This document shows, piece after piece, positions 38,421 through 47,356 of a stretch of 64,000 bases of DNA. The stretch is from positions 3,560,620 to 3,624,619 of the forward strand of contig NZ_CP043420.1 in assembly GCF_008247605.1 (NCBI RefSeq), in the 5' to 3' direction. The notes beneath the pieces were generated by a model. That model was given only the letters and a program-made list of their open reading frames with translations, searched no databases and was not told the DNA's origin. Numbering within the stretch: the first letter of the stretch is position 1; every line of letters starts with the position of its first letter. Origin of the DNA: Kushneria phosphatilytica (GTDB lineage Bacteria; Pseudomonadota; Gammaproteobacteria; Pseudomonadales; Halomonadaceae). The position numbers and the translations under genes are program-made.

Positions 38421-39044
38421 ATGTCTAGTCAGACCGAGCCTCAAACCGACGATCGGTCACTGGTGATTGCCAGTAACAACGCCGGCAAGCTGCGTGAATT
38501 TCGTTCGCTGCTCGAGCCACTGGGGCTGAGCGTCTCGTCACAGGCTGATCATGCCATATCGGCCGTGGAAGAGACCGGCTTGACCTTTGTTGAAAATGCC
38601 TTGCTCAAGGCACGAGCGGCGAGTGCCGGCAGCGGTCTGCCGGCGCTCGCCGACGACTCCGGACTCGCCGTGGAAGCGCTTGGTGGTGCCCCGGGCATCT
38701 ACTCTGCCCGCTACGCAGGGGAGCCGAGCGATGACGAGGCCAACAACCGCAAGCTGCTCGAAGCCATGAGCGAAGTACCCGAAGGTTATCGTGGCGCACG
38801 TTATCACTGCGTTCTGGTTCATTTGCGCCATCCCGAGGATCCGGTGCCTATCATCGTGCACTGTGACTGGGCAGGAGAAATTCTCTCACTGCCGCGCGGC
38901 GAGGGAGGCTTTGGCTACGATCCTCTTTTCTGGCTCCCCGAGCAGGGCATGAGCGTTGCCGAACTGACGCCGGCGCTCAAGAACCGACTCAGTCATCGCG
39001 GCCGGGCTCTGGCCACCCTGGTAGAAAGGTTGCGTACTTCATGA
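38421..39044 (+). CDS. rdgB: dITP/XTP pyrophosphatase RdgB
   Basis: House-cleaning enzyme hydrolysing non-canonical purine NTPs such as dITP and XTP. 207 aa. [20 protein letters not shown] at the N-terminus; [53 protein letters not shown]; and [14 protein letters not shown] at the end, all standard for the HAM1/RdgB family. Its stop overlaps the hemW start by 4 nt. Confidence 0.95.
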   Translation: MSSQTEPQTDDRSLVIASNNAGKLREFRSLLEPLGLSVSSQADHAISAVEETGLTFVENALLKARAASAGSGLPALADDSGLAVEALGGAPGIYSARYAGEPSDDEANNRKLLEAMSEVPEGYRGARYHCVLVHLRHPEDPVPIIVHCDWAGEILSLPRGEGGFGYDPLFWLPEQGMSVAELTPALKNRLSHRGRALATLVERLRTS

Positions 39045-40213
39045 CCCTGCCGCCGCTGGCGCTCTATGTTCATGTGCCCTGGTGTGTGCGCAAGTGCCCC
39101 TATTGTGACTTCAATTCGCACGCTGCTGCACCCGGTGCCCTGCCGGAAGAGGCGTACATTGATGCTCTGATCGCCGATCTGGAGGCCGATCTGCCGCTGG
39201 TTGCCAATCGAACGCTGACGAGTATTTTCATCGGTGGTGGTACGCCCAGCCTGTTCAGCGGTGAGGCCTATGCCCGGTTACTGAGCGCCATCAAGTCACG
39301 TGTACCACTGGACGAGGCGATCGAGATTACCCTGGAGGCCAATCCGGGTACGGTAGAAAGGGTGCATTTCGAGGGGTATCGTGCGGCCGGCATTAACCGC
39401 CTTTCGCTGGGGGTTCAGAGTTTCGATGATGCTGCGCTCGAACGACTGGGCCGCATTCATGGCGGACACGACGCCGAGCAGGCCGTGGCCCTGGCGCGTC
39501 GGGCCGGTTTCGATAATCTCAATATCGATCTGATGCATGGCCTGCCAGGACAGAGTGTGGCCGGCGCGATGACGGATATCGAGCGGGCGCTGGCCCTGAC
39601 GCCGGAGCATCTCTCATGGTATCAGCTGACCCTGGAGCCCAATACGGTCTTTCACGCCCGTCCGCCCGTGCTGCCGGAAGAAGAGGTGCTGGCCGATATC
39701 CAGGACGCCGGGCATGACCGACTCGAGACGGCAGGTCTGGCGCGCTACGAGATTTCCGCCTATGCCCGGCCCGGCCGGGCATCGCGGCATAATCTCAATT
39801 ACTGGCATTTCGGCGACTATCTGGGCATCGGTGCCGGAGCGCATGGCAAGCTGAGTGCCCCGGATGGCAACGGCGGGCTTGCCATCGAGCGCCGCTGGAA
39901 GACGCGTCACCCCGACGATTATCTGCGTCGGTTCAATGATCCCCGTGGTTTTGTCGGGGGACATCGGAGTATTCCCGCGGATGAGCGGCCGCTGGAATTT
40001 CTGATGAACGCACTGCGGCTGGTCGAGGGGGTGCCGCGCCATGAATGGAAGATACGTACCGGACTCGACGAAGCCATACTCGATGCGCACACTGAACGGG
40101 CACAACAAATGGGCTTGCTCGAGCGCGGCCCGACGCAGCTGAAGGCAACCCCGCAGGGACTGTTGTTTCTCAATGATCTGCTGGCCATGTGCGACGAAGC
40201 CGACGCTACCTGA
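39041..40213 (+). CDS. hemW: Radical SAM haem chaperone HemW
   Basis: Haem-binding radical SAM protein formerly annotated as a coproporphyrinogen oxidase; HemW lacks that activity and is linked to haem delivery. 390 aa. The CxxxCxxC cluster motif is [13 protein letters not shown] near residue 15; [19 protein letters not shown] and [12 protein letters not shown] follow; HNLNYW, the HNxxYW motif typical of HemW, is present in [20 protein letters not shown]. Overlaps rdgB at its start. Confidence 0.93.
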   Translation: MTLPPLALYVHVPWCVRKCPYCDFNSHAAAPGALPEEAYIDALIADLEADLPLVANRTLTSIFIGGGTPSLFSGEAYARLLSAIKSRVPLDEAIEITLEANPGTVERVHFEGYRAAGINRLSLGVQSFDDAALERLGRIHGGHDAEQAVALARRAGFDNLNIDLMHGLPGQSVAGAMTDIERALALTPEHLSWYQLTLEPNTVFHARPPVLPEEEVLADIQDAGHDRLETAGLARYEISAYARPGRASRHNLNYWHFGDYLGIGAGAHGKLSAPDGNGGLAIERRWKTRHPDDYLRRFNDPRGFVGGHRSIPADERPLEFLMNALRLVEGVPRHEWKIRTGLDEAILDAHTERAQQMGLLERGPTQLKATPQGLLFLNDLLAMCDEADAT

Positions 40214-40263
40214 GGGTGGCGGGGTGTCGCCGGGCCCGAATTTCCAGGCAATGGAGCGAGTAC

Positions 40264-40926
40264 GTGAAAGCAAGAACCGGATGGATAGCATCACTGGCAT
40301 TGAGTGTCGCCATGGCAGGCTGCAGCACCGTCAACCCCTATACCGGTGAGCAGCAGACCTCATCGCTGGCCAAGGGGTCCGGTATCGGCGCGTTGCTGGG
40401 CGGCGCTACCGGCGCGCTGGCGGATAACGACCATCGGCTCGATCATGCGGCCATCGGCGCCGCCGTGGGGGCGCTGGCAGGCGGTGGCGTGGGCTACTAC
40501 ATGGATGCCCAGGAAGCCAAGCTGCGTCAGAAAATGCAGGGAACCGGAGTGAGTGTGACGCGCCAGGGCAACCAGGTCATGCTCAACATGCCCAGCAACA
40601 TCACCTTTGCGACCGACTCCGCCAATCTCTCCCAGCAGATTCGCTCGCCGCTGGATGGCGTGATTCAGGTCCTCAAGGAGTATCAGAACACTCGGGTACA
40701 GATCGACGGGTACACTGACTCCACCGGTTCCAACAGCTATAACCAGCGCCTCTCCGAGCTGCGGGCCCAGGCCGTGGGCAACTATCTTGCCCGGGGCGGG
40801 GTCGACTTCAACCGGCTGATCATGACCGGACACGGCGAGGACAATCCTGTCGCCAGCAATGACAGTGCCCAGGGGCGGGCACAGAATCGGCGGGTGGAAA
40901 TCACGCTGGTGCCGACCCAGGGGTGA
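40264..40926 (+). CDS. OmpA-family lipoprotein (YiaD-like)
   Basis: 220-aa outer-membrane lipoprotein with a peptidoglycan-binding OmpA domain. The N-terminal signal peptide ends at SVAMAGC with a lipid-attachment Cys near residue 20. A glycine-rich stretch (GIGALLGGATGALADN and AALGALAGGGVGYY-like, about 35-85) is typical of YiaD. The OmpA domain (about 105-215) has NITFATDSANLS, VQIDGYTDSTGSNSYNQRLS and GRAQNRRVEITL. The start is GTG 40264, with GGAG 7 nt upstream; the in-frame ATG at 40189 is inside hemW. Confidence 0.88.
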   Translation: MKARTGWIASLALSVAMAGCSTVNPYTGEQQTSSLAKGSGIGALLGGATGALADNDHRLDHAAIGAAVGALAGGGVGYYMDAQEAKLRQKMQGTGVSVTRQGNQVMLNMPSNITFATDSANLSQQIRSPLDGVIQVLKEYQNTRVQIDGYTDSTGSNSYNQRLSELRAQAVGNYLARGGVDFNRLIMTGHGEDNPVASNDSAQGRAQNRRVEITLVPTQG

Positions 40927-40976
40927 GGAAGGCGCGCCGGGGTCATTGAACCGGCGCCGCCACGCTCGTACGCCAT

Positions 40977-41006
40977 GCGCTGCCGGCACTTCCGGCAGCG
41001 CTTTTT
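40977..41006 (+). terminator. Intrinsic terminator of the OmpA-like gene
   Basis: GCGCTGCCGG-CACTT-CCGGCAGCGC, a perfect 10-bp stem, is followed by TTTTTC. It lies 15 nt before rlmJ. Confidence 0.9.
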
Positions 41007-41020
41007 CATTCGAGGAACCC

Positions 41021-41863
41021 ATGCTTGCCTATCAGCACGCCTATCATGCCGGCAACTTTGCCGATGTCCACAAGCACCTGGCGCTGTACGCGCTGACGGA
41101 AGCCCTGATGAAGAAGTCCTCGGCGCTGACGCTGGTGGACACCCATGCCGGGCGTGGCGACTATCCACTCGATGGCCCCGAAACCCGGCGCCTGGGAGAG
41201 TATCGTGACGGCGTGCTGCCCCTCTGGCAGGCACAGCCCACCGGTAATGCGCTGCTTGATGGATGGTGTCGGCAACTGGCCGGGCACCAGCCAGGCGAGA
41301 CACTGAGTGTCTATCCCGGTTCGCCCTGGTGGATGGCGCGCGCATTGCGTGAGCAGGATCGGTTGACGCTGTTCGAATTGCATCCTGGTGAACAGCGTCA
41401 TCTTGATGCAGTTCAACTGCCCGGCGAGGGGCGCATTCGCCATATGCATGCCGATGGACTGGCAGGGCTTGAGACCATGGTGCCGGTGAAAACGCCGCGT
41501 CTGGCCGTGCTGATCGATCCGTCATGGGAGCTGCGCGATGAATACCACACAGTGGTTGCGACACTTGAGCGAGTGATGCGCAAGGTTCGCCACGCCATTG
41601 TGCTGGTGTGGTATCCGCTATTGCCCCAGGGGCGCCATCACGTCCTGCTCGAGGGGATGAAATCCCAGGGGTTGCGCAAGATCTGGCGCAGTGAACTGAG
41701 CCGTTTCGAGGCCACCGATCAGCCCGGGCTGTATGGCTCCGGGCTGGCGATGATCAATCCTCCCTGGCAACTGCCCGAACAGCTGGACAGCGCCTTCCGG
41801 CGGCTGGCCGAGCTGTATGGTTCACCGGCCACTCACCGGGGGTGGTGGTGGGTGGGCGAGTAA
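41021..41863 (+). CDS. rlmJ: 23S rRNA (adenine-2030-N6)-methyltransferase RlmJ
   Basis: SAM-dependent methylation of A2030 in 23S rRNA. 280 aa, the same as E. coli. MLAYQHAYHAGNFADVHKHL at the start; VDTHAGRGDYPL, the SAM-binding region; YPGSPWWMARALREQDRLTL; LIDPSWELRDEY, matching the catalytic DPPY-like site (here DPSW); and GSGLAMINPPWQLPEQL. GAGGAA lies before the ATG at 41021. The DPSW in place of DPPY/DPPF is a small oddity. Convergent with pqiC, 9 nt apart. Confidence 0.92.
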   Translation: MLAYQHAYHAGNFADVHKHLALYALTEALMKKSSALTLVDTHAGRGDYPLDGPETRRLGEYRDGVLPLWQAQPTGNALLDGWCRQLAGHQPGETLSVYPGSPWWMARALREQDRLTLFELHPGEQRHLDAVQLPGEGRIRHMHADGLAGLETMVPVKTPRLAVLIDPSWELRDEYHTVVATLERVMRKVRHAIVLVWYPLLPQGRHHVLLEGMKSQGLRKIWRSELSRFEATDQPGLYGSGLAMINPPWQLPEQLDSAFRRLAELYGSPATHRGWWWVGE

Positions 41864-41872
41864 ACCACCCTG

Positions 41873-42484
41873 TCATGAGGAGGCAGCGTCAGTTGCCTGA
41901 CCGCGGGTGAGCGAATGCTGACGCAGCTGTTGGGCAATCCGTTCGGCCACTGTCTGCCAGCCGGCGCCCAGTGTGCGCACCAGTGCCGGATATCCATCCG
42001 ACGGCAGCGGTCGCTCGATACGAAACGGCTGCTGCTCGATCAGCTGCCCTTGGCCGTTTTGCAGCGTATAGCGCCCTGACAGTACTGCCATGCCGTCGTA
42101 GCGTCCCTGAAACTGCGACAGTGAAACCTGCACCCTGGCCTGCTCGGGGCTGTGATCATCACCGATACGCACCCGGGTCTGGGGTAGCTCTCTGGCCAGG
42201 GCATCGCGCAGTGTGCGAGTCAGCTGGGTACCGAGATCTTCGGCCCACAGATGTGCCTGGGCCTGGTGGACCTCGATATCGGTCGTCTGATATACGACGC
42301 CGGGACCATCGAGATAGGCCGCCAGACTGACCGGTGCCAGTGCCACCACGCGCTCCGAAGAGGCCTCGATACTGCCGCTATCGCCCGGCGCCGGTAGCGT
42401 ATAGCGATGGAATGATGTGCTCTGGCCGGCGCAGCCGCCCAGCGCCAGTAGCAGCACGGAGAGGGTGACCAGTCGACGCATCAT
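41873..42484 (-). CDS. pqiC: PqiC-type lipoprotein
   Basis: Outer-membrane-side lipoprotein that works with PqiA and PqiB in an inter-membrane lipid transport route. 203 aa. A lipoprotein signal peptide ends at LLALGGCAG (Cys about 18); the body is the ABC_trans_aux domain, with FHRYTLPAPGD, YQTTDIEVHQAQAHLWAEDL and FQGRYDGMAVLSGRYTLQN. Its start overlaps the pqiB stop by 4 nt. Last gene of the mdl-pqi run. Confidence 0.88.
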   Translation of the reverse strand: MMRRLVTLSVLLLALGGCAGQSTSFHRYTLPAPGDSGSIEASSERVVALAPVSLAAYLDGPGVVYQTTDIEVHQAQAHLWAEDLGTQLTRTLRDALARELPQTRVRIGDDHSPEQARVQVSLSQFQGRYDGMAVLSGRYTLQNGQGQLIEQQPFRIERPLPSDGYPALVRTLGAGWQTVAERIAQQLRQHSLTRGQATDAASS

Positions 42485-44127
42485 TGGGGAGCCCTCGGTT
42501 GCGGATCGTGAATCTCGTCGCGATTGAAGATCAGCGAATTGGGTTTTTCACTCAGGGTGCGGGCCGCCGGCTGCAGCGAGTGCATCAACTGATTGAGCTC
42601 CTTGAGCGTGGAAGTCAGTTGATCGTAGGCCGGGGCATTGCGCGAGTAGCCCTGGAGCGTCTGCTGAATTGATTGCAGCGTGTTCTTGAGCTCATTGGGC
42701 AGCTCCTGGGTACTGCGTTGATTCAGTACCTGATTGAGCGTATCAGCCGTATCGCCGAGTTCGCTCAGCAGCTGATCGGACTGGGCCAGGGTCTGGTTGA
42801 GTCGATTGACCGTACCATTCACATCCAAACCGTTGAGCTTGTCGAGCAGCGCAGTCACCTTCTGCTCGATCTGGGCGAAACCGCTGGGCTGACTGGGGAA
42901 AACCGGCACGCCATCATACGCTTTCGCTGCCGGAGCACTGGGGTCGTCAACAAAATTGGTATCGACGAACAACTGGCCGGTGAACAGGTTACCGGTCTTC
43001 AGCGAGGCACGCAGCCCGTTGTCGAACATGTGTTGCATGCGTTTTCGCCACTCCTCGAGCGCCGGCTTGTCGACCCGCGCCTGCAGCCGCTGTGGTTCGA
43101 TACGAATCAGTACCGGAATCTTGAAGCTGTTGAGTGAGCTCTGACTGAGCTTGTCGATATGCCAGGGCACGCTATCGACGGTGCCGACCCGGACGCCGCG
43201 ATACTCGACCGGCGCGCCGGGATTGAGTCCACGCACGGTATCGTCGATCAGCACTACATAGCGCAGGTTGTAGTTGAAGCTGCCCTGATAGGCGCTGTCG
43301 CGATCAGCGTAGAGGGTGAAGTCGAGATCACTCTCCTGCCCGATGGGGTCGCCCGGCGGAATGTCCTCGGGGACCCCGAAGGCCACACCACCGCTGACCA
43401 GCGATTCCAGCGAATCAAGATTGAGTGAGAAGCCTTCGGAATTGACGTCGAAATTGAAGCCGGCGGCCGACCAGAACCGTGTATTGGTAGTGACCAGCTT
43501 CTCGTAGGGTGCCTGAATGAACAGCTGGTAGTGGACCTGGCGGTCGTCGGCATCGAAATTGACCTTCTCCACCCGGCCGACGGTGTAACCATTGAACAGC
43601 ACTGGATCACCGACACTCAGCGAGCCGGCCATGGTGCTGCTCAGATGCAACCGCAGCCCCTGGGCATCGGGTGGCGCGACCGGTGGCTGATCAAGCATCT
43701 GAAAGGTGTACTTTTCCTTGTCGCCATGACCCGGCTGCAGCTGGATATAGTTGCCTGACAACACAGTCCCCAGTCCGCTGATGCCCTCCCGGCCGATGCG
43801 CGGCTTGACCACCCAGAATCGGGTACCGTTATTGAGCAGCCGCTCGGTATTGTTGTTCATGCGTGCCTTGACCACGGCATGCTGGGTGTCGTCGGAGAGC
43901 GTTACGGAGGTGACGTGGCCGACCTCAACATTGCGCGCCTTGATCAGGGTGCGACCGGATTCGATGCCTTCGGCGCTGTCCATGATCAGGGTGACTTCCG
44001 GCCCCTGTTCGGACAGCGAGTGATAGAGCATCCAGGCGCCGATCAGCAGAGCGATCAGCGGTACCAGCCAGACCGGCGAGATATATCGGAGGCGCTTGCG
44101 CAGGGCCGTTGAAGTTTGATCGCTCAT
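42481..44127 (-). CDS. pqiB: PqiB, MCE-domain lipid-transport protein
   Basis: Anchored periplasmic protein that in E. coli forms a hexameric needle-like tunnel between membranes. 548 aa (E. coli 546). One N-terminal helix (WLVPLIALLIGAWMLYHSLS), then three MCE domains: the first at about 45-135 (LIKARNVEVGHVTSVTLSDD), the second at about 160-265 (PVLFNGYTVGRVEKVNFD), and the third at about 290-395 (VEYRGVRVGTVDSVPWH). A long C-terminal coiled-coil region (410-530) follows. Overlaps pqiA by 4 nt. Confidence 0.93.
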   Translation of the reverse strand: MSDQTSTALRKRLRYISPVWLVPLIALLIGAWMLYHSLSEQGPEVTLIMDSAEGIESGRTLIKARNVEVGHVTSVTLSDDTQHAVVKARMNNNTERLLNNGTRFWVVKPRIGREGISGLGTVLSGNYIQLQPGHGDKEKYTFQMLDQPPVAPPDAQGLRLHLSSTMAGSLSVGDPVLFNGYTVGRVEKVNFDADDRQVHYQLFIQAPYEKLVTTNTRFWSAAGFNFDVNSEGFSLNLDSLESLVSGGVAFGVPEDIPPGDPIGQESDLDFTLYADRDSAYQGSFNYNLRYVVLIDDTVRGLNPGAPVEYRGVRVGTVDSVPWHIDKLSQSSLNSFKIPVLIRIEPQRLQARVDKPALEEWRKRMQHMFDNGLRASLKTGNLFTGQLFVDTNFVDDPSAPAAKAYDGVPVFPSQPSGFAQIEQKVTALLDKLNGLDVNGTVNRLNQTLAQSDQLLSELGDTADTLNQVLNQRSTQELPNELKNTLQSIQQTLQGYSRNAPAYDQLTSTLKELNQLMHSLQPAARTLSEKPNSLIFNRDEIHDPQPRAPQ

Positions 44128-45581
44128 GGCTCTCTTTCCTGTTGCGGGTCGTCGGAGCGGTCATCGGCCGAGGGGCCGGACGGGGTCACCTGCAGATCGC
44201 GATGCTCACCGGCATCCCAGATCAGGCGCGGATCGAAGGAGAGGGCAGCCAGCAGGGTCAGGATGACCACGGCAGCAAAGGCCAGCACCCCGGGGCCGGG
44301 CGTGACCGACATCAGCGAGCCGAGTCGGACCAGCGCGACCAGCAGTGCCACCACGAAGACATCGATCATCGACCAGCGGCCAATGAATTCGGTCAGTCGA
44401 TAGAGCCGCAGCCGGATATCCGGGCGCCAGGGATTGGGCCGGTAGCTTTTCAGGCACAGCCAGCCCAGTGCCAGGATCTTGGCGATGGGGATGACCACAC
44501 TGGCCAGAAAGATGATCGCTGCAATGGGCCAGTCGCCATGACTCAGCAGCAGCAGTACACCGCCGAGAATGGTCTGGGGGGTACCGTCACCGAGGCTGGT
44601 GACCTGCATGATCGGCAGGGCCATGGCCGGGATGTAGAGCATCACCGATACCAACAGCAGTGCCAGGGTCTTTTGCAGACTCTGATGACCGCGCAGATGC
44701 TGGCGCTCGCCACAGCGGGTACAGAAATGCGGTCCGAGTCGACGAATGCGATTCACCTGACCGCAGGCCGGGCACCCCATGATGTGCTGCGAGGCCCCGG
44801 TACGGCCGGGCACGATGTTATCCGGCAGTCGGCGTTCCGGCCCTACCATGCGTTCCCACAGCCAATCCATGTCGATACGTCGTACGGTCGCGATCATCAG
44901 TACCACAAAGGCACAGAAGGACCAGAAAGAGGTTCCGAAATGAATTTCTGCCAGGGAGAGGATCTTGACCATGCTGACCAGCACGCCCAGCAGAAAAACA
45001 TCGCCCATCATCCAGCGATGGATATGGCGCAGACTGCGCATCATCAACCCCGGCGCAGGCAGGCGCCGCCCGCTCAGCAGGGCAGCGTGAATCAGGATCA
45101 CGCCCAGCAGGAACAGCAGTGGCAGCACCAGCAGTACCAGCCATAGCAGAAGGGCCAGCGTGGCATAGTGCTGCGAGGTCAGGATCGTCATCGCATCAAA
45201 CAGATCGATGGAGCGAGTGACGCCGCGTGCCTCGAAAGCGATAAAGGGAAAGGGCAACGCCATCAGCAGGGCAATCAGGGTGGCCATTGCCACGGCCAGA
45301 GCATGCTGAGCCGGGCAGTGTTTGCGACTGTAGAGCACATGGTGACAGCGTGGACAGTGCGCGGCCTCCGACTCGGCCAGAGGCGGCACAACGCTGACCA
45401 TATCGCATTCGTGACAGACGCGCAGCCTGGATGGCGGTGACGTAGTGATGGCGCTCTCCGGAACGTGCAGGCTCGTGCCCTCATGTCCGATTGGGACAAC
45501 GACACTCTGAGCCGGTAAAAGCCGATAGGGTGCCGCGGGTAACCGCTGGTTATAAACATGCTGGCATGTATGGCGCAGCAT
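44124..45581 (-). CDS. pqiA: PqiA inner-membrane protein
   Basis: Polytopic inner-membrane partner of PqiB. 485 aa from the chosen start, with two PqiA repeats of four helices. Each repeat is preceded by a zinc-ribbon-like pair: CHECDMVSVV with CPRC, and CPACGQVNRIRR with CTRCGE. LPFPFIAFEARGVTRSIDLF and LYIPAMALPIMQVTSLGDGT start the two membrane halves. The start is uncertain: the frame is open to a GTG at 45617 inside the mdlB end; ATG 45581 is the only other usual start before the zinc ribbon, and neither has a clear ribosome site. Confidence 0.88.
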   Translation of the reverse strand: MLRHTCQHVYNQRLPAAPYRLLPAQSVVVPIGHEGTSLHVPESAITTSPPSRLRVCHECDMVSVVPPLAESEAAHCPRCHHVLYSRKHCPAQHALAVAMATLIALLMALPFPFIAFEARGVTRSIDLFDAMTILTSQHYATLALLLWLVLLVLPLLFLLGVILIHAALLSGRRLPAPGLMMRSLRHIHRWMMGDVFLLGVLVSMVKILSLAEIHFGTSFWSFCAFVVLMIATVRRIDMDWLWERMVGPERRLPDNIVPGRTGASQHIMGCPACGQVNRIRRLGPHFCTRCGERQHLRGHQSLQKTLALLLVSVMLYIPAMALPIMQVTSLGDGTPQTILGGVLLLLSHGDWPIAAIIFLASVVIPIAKILALGWLCLKSYRPNPWRPDIRLRLYRLTEFIGRWSMIDVFVVALLVALVRLGSLMSVTPGPGVLAFAAVVILTLLAALSFDPRLIWDAGEHRDLQVTPSGPSADDRSDDPQQEREP

Positions 45582-45607
45582 AGTGGGCTTCGGGGTGAGG
45601 GGGCAAG

Positions 45608-47356
45608 CTACTGCCACGACTCGGCCGAGCGCCGCTGGCGATGATGCCAGAGCCGATGATAGTGGCCGTCGGGGCGATCGAGAAGCGCTGTATGTGACCC
45701 TTGTTCGAGGATCCGGCCTGCTTCAATGACTACAATGCGATCGGCGTGGCGAATGGTGGAGAGGCGATGCGCAACGACGATCAGTGTTACCCGACCGCGT
45801 AGCCGCTCCAGTGCCCGGTTCATCCGGTGCTCGGTGGCGCTGTCGACACTGGCGGTGGCCTCATCGAGCAACAGGATGCGAGGCTGGCGCAACAGGGCGC
45901 GAGCCATGGCCAGCAGCTGGCGTTCGCCGGTCGATAGGGTCAGGCCACGTTCGCCCAGGGGCGTATCCAGACCATCGGGCAATCGATCAATCAGCTCGCG
46001 TAGTTGAGCATCATCGATGGCGGCAGCCAATTGTGCGTCATCGGCCTCGCTGCCGAGCAGCAGATTGTCGCGCAGAGTGGTGGAGCGCACGAACGGCTCC
46101 TGCGGCACACTGGCGATCGCTGCATTCAGCGTTTCCGGGGCGAAATCTGCCACTGGTCGATCATCCAGCGTCAGTGAGCCTTCACTTATGCGACTCAGCC
46201 CGGCGAGCAGGTCGAGCAGCGTGGATTTGCCGCTACCGGTGGGGCCCACCACTCCGAAAAAGCTGCCGGGCGGGATATCGAGCGTGATGCCGGCCAGGGT
46301 ATCAGTGGCGGCGCCATGATGGCGAAAGTGTACGTCCCGAAGCTGCAGTCGGGCGTGTTCGACCGGTCCTGTATCTGTCCCCTGCGGCGCTTCAGGGCGA
46401 TCGAGCAATCGCAACAGGCGCGTGCCGGCGACGCTGGCCTGTTGAAAGATGTTGAAGCGCTGAGTGATCTCGATCAGAGGCTCGGAGACCCGACCCAGCC
46501 AGGTAATAAAGGCATAGAGCACCCCGATTTCGGCCCCTGAGCCGAGATGCTCAAGGCCATAAACCCACAGCAGTGCAGCCAGAATGATCGTCGCGATCAG
46601 ATCGAGCGCCGAACGCAGCAGGAGTCCGGAAATACGCACGGTACGCATCCGCGCGTTGTACTGCGATATGTTGGTGTCATGGAAATGATGACGGAAGTGG
46701 TCAGTGCGATTGAACGCCTGCAGTACACTCATGCCGCCGATGGCTTCATTGATCCGGGCATTCTGTACCGCGCGCAGACGACGGACTTCCATTGCAGCGC
46801 GTCCGCTGGTGCGCTGATAGAGCCAGATGACGACACCGGCGATGGGGACCAGCGGTGCGGCAATCAGCATCAGTTGCAGGTTCATCAGCGCCATGGCCAC
46901 CAGAATGCCCACCAGCAGGACCAGGTTCTGCAAAACCGTGGCCAGAAAGGCGACATAGAGTTCGCGAATGGCATCGGTATCGTTGGTCACCCGGGCGACC
47001 ATTTCGCCGGTAGGCGTGGCATCATGGACATGCTGAGGCAGACGCATGACATGACGGAATACTCGCTGGCGCAGGGTATAAATCGCCTCGAGCCCGATGC
47101 GCGAAAAATACAGTGTTTGCAGGTAGCGCCCCAGTGCTGCCAGACCCTGACTGCCAATATAGGCGCCCCCCAGCAGCAATAACGGCCACGCACGCAGATC
47201 GCCCTCTACCAGATAGCCATCGATATAGACCTGGGCCAGCCAGGGCCCTGCGACATCCAGCCCGGTCGCCACCAGCAGTATCATCAGCGCCAGCGTCAGA
47301 CGGCGACGATCGGCCAGCAGCGGTTTCAGCAGCAGTGAGAGCAGACGTCGGTTCAC
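45608..47356 (-). CDS. mdlB: ABC exporter subunit, MdlB-like
   Basis: Half-transporter with a six-helix membrane domain (1-310) and a nucleotide-binding domain (about 335-575), 582 aa. Walker A is VGPTGSGKSTLLDLLAGLSR, the signature LSTGERQLLAMARALLRQPR (LSTGE in place of LSGGQ), Walker B ILLLDEATASVDSATE, and the H-loop VAHRLSTIRHAD. Forms a heterodimer with the next gene, as MdlA/MdlB do in enterobacteria; the substrate is unknown. Its start overlaps the mdlA stop by 4 nt. Assignment as the B subunit follows gene order and the LSTGE motif. Confidence 0.87.
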   Translation of the reverse strand: MNRRLLSLLLKPLLADRRRLTLALMILLVATGLDVAGPWLAQVYIDGYLVEGDLRAWPLLLLGGAYIGSQGLAALGRYLQTLYFSRIGLEAIYTLRQRVFRHVMRLPQHVHDATPTGEMVARVTNDTDAIRELYVAFLATVLQNLVLLVGILVAMALMNLQLMLIAAPLVPIAGVVIWLYQRTSGRAAMEVRRLRAVQNARINEAIGGMSVLQAFNRTDHFRHHFHDTNISQYNARMRTVRISGLLLRSALDLIATIILAALLWVYGLEHLGSGAEIGVLYAFITWLGRVSEPLIEITQRFNIFQQASVAGTRLLRLLDRPEAPQGTDTGPVEHARLQLRDVHFRHHGAATDTLAGITLDIPPGSFFGVVGPTGSGKSTLLDLLAGLSRISEGSLTLDDRPVADFAPETLNAAIASVPQEPFVRSTTLRDNLLLGSEADDAQLAAAIDDAQLRELIDRLPDGLDTPLGERGLTLSTGERQLLAMARALLRQPRILLLDEATASVDSATEHRMNRALERLRGRVTLIVVAHRLSTIRHADRIVVIEAGRILEQGSHTALLDRPDGHYHRLWHHRQRRSAESWQ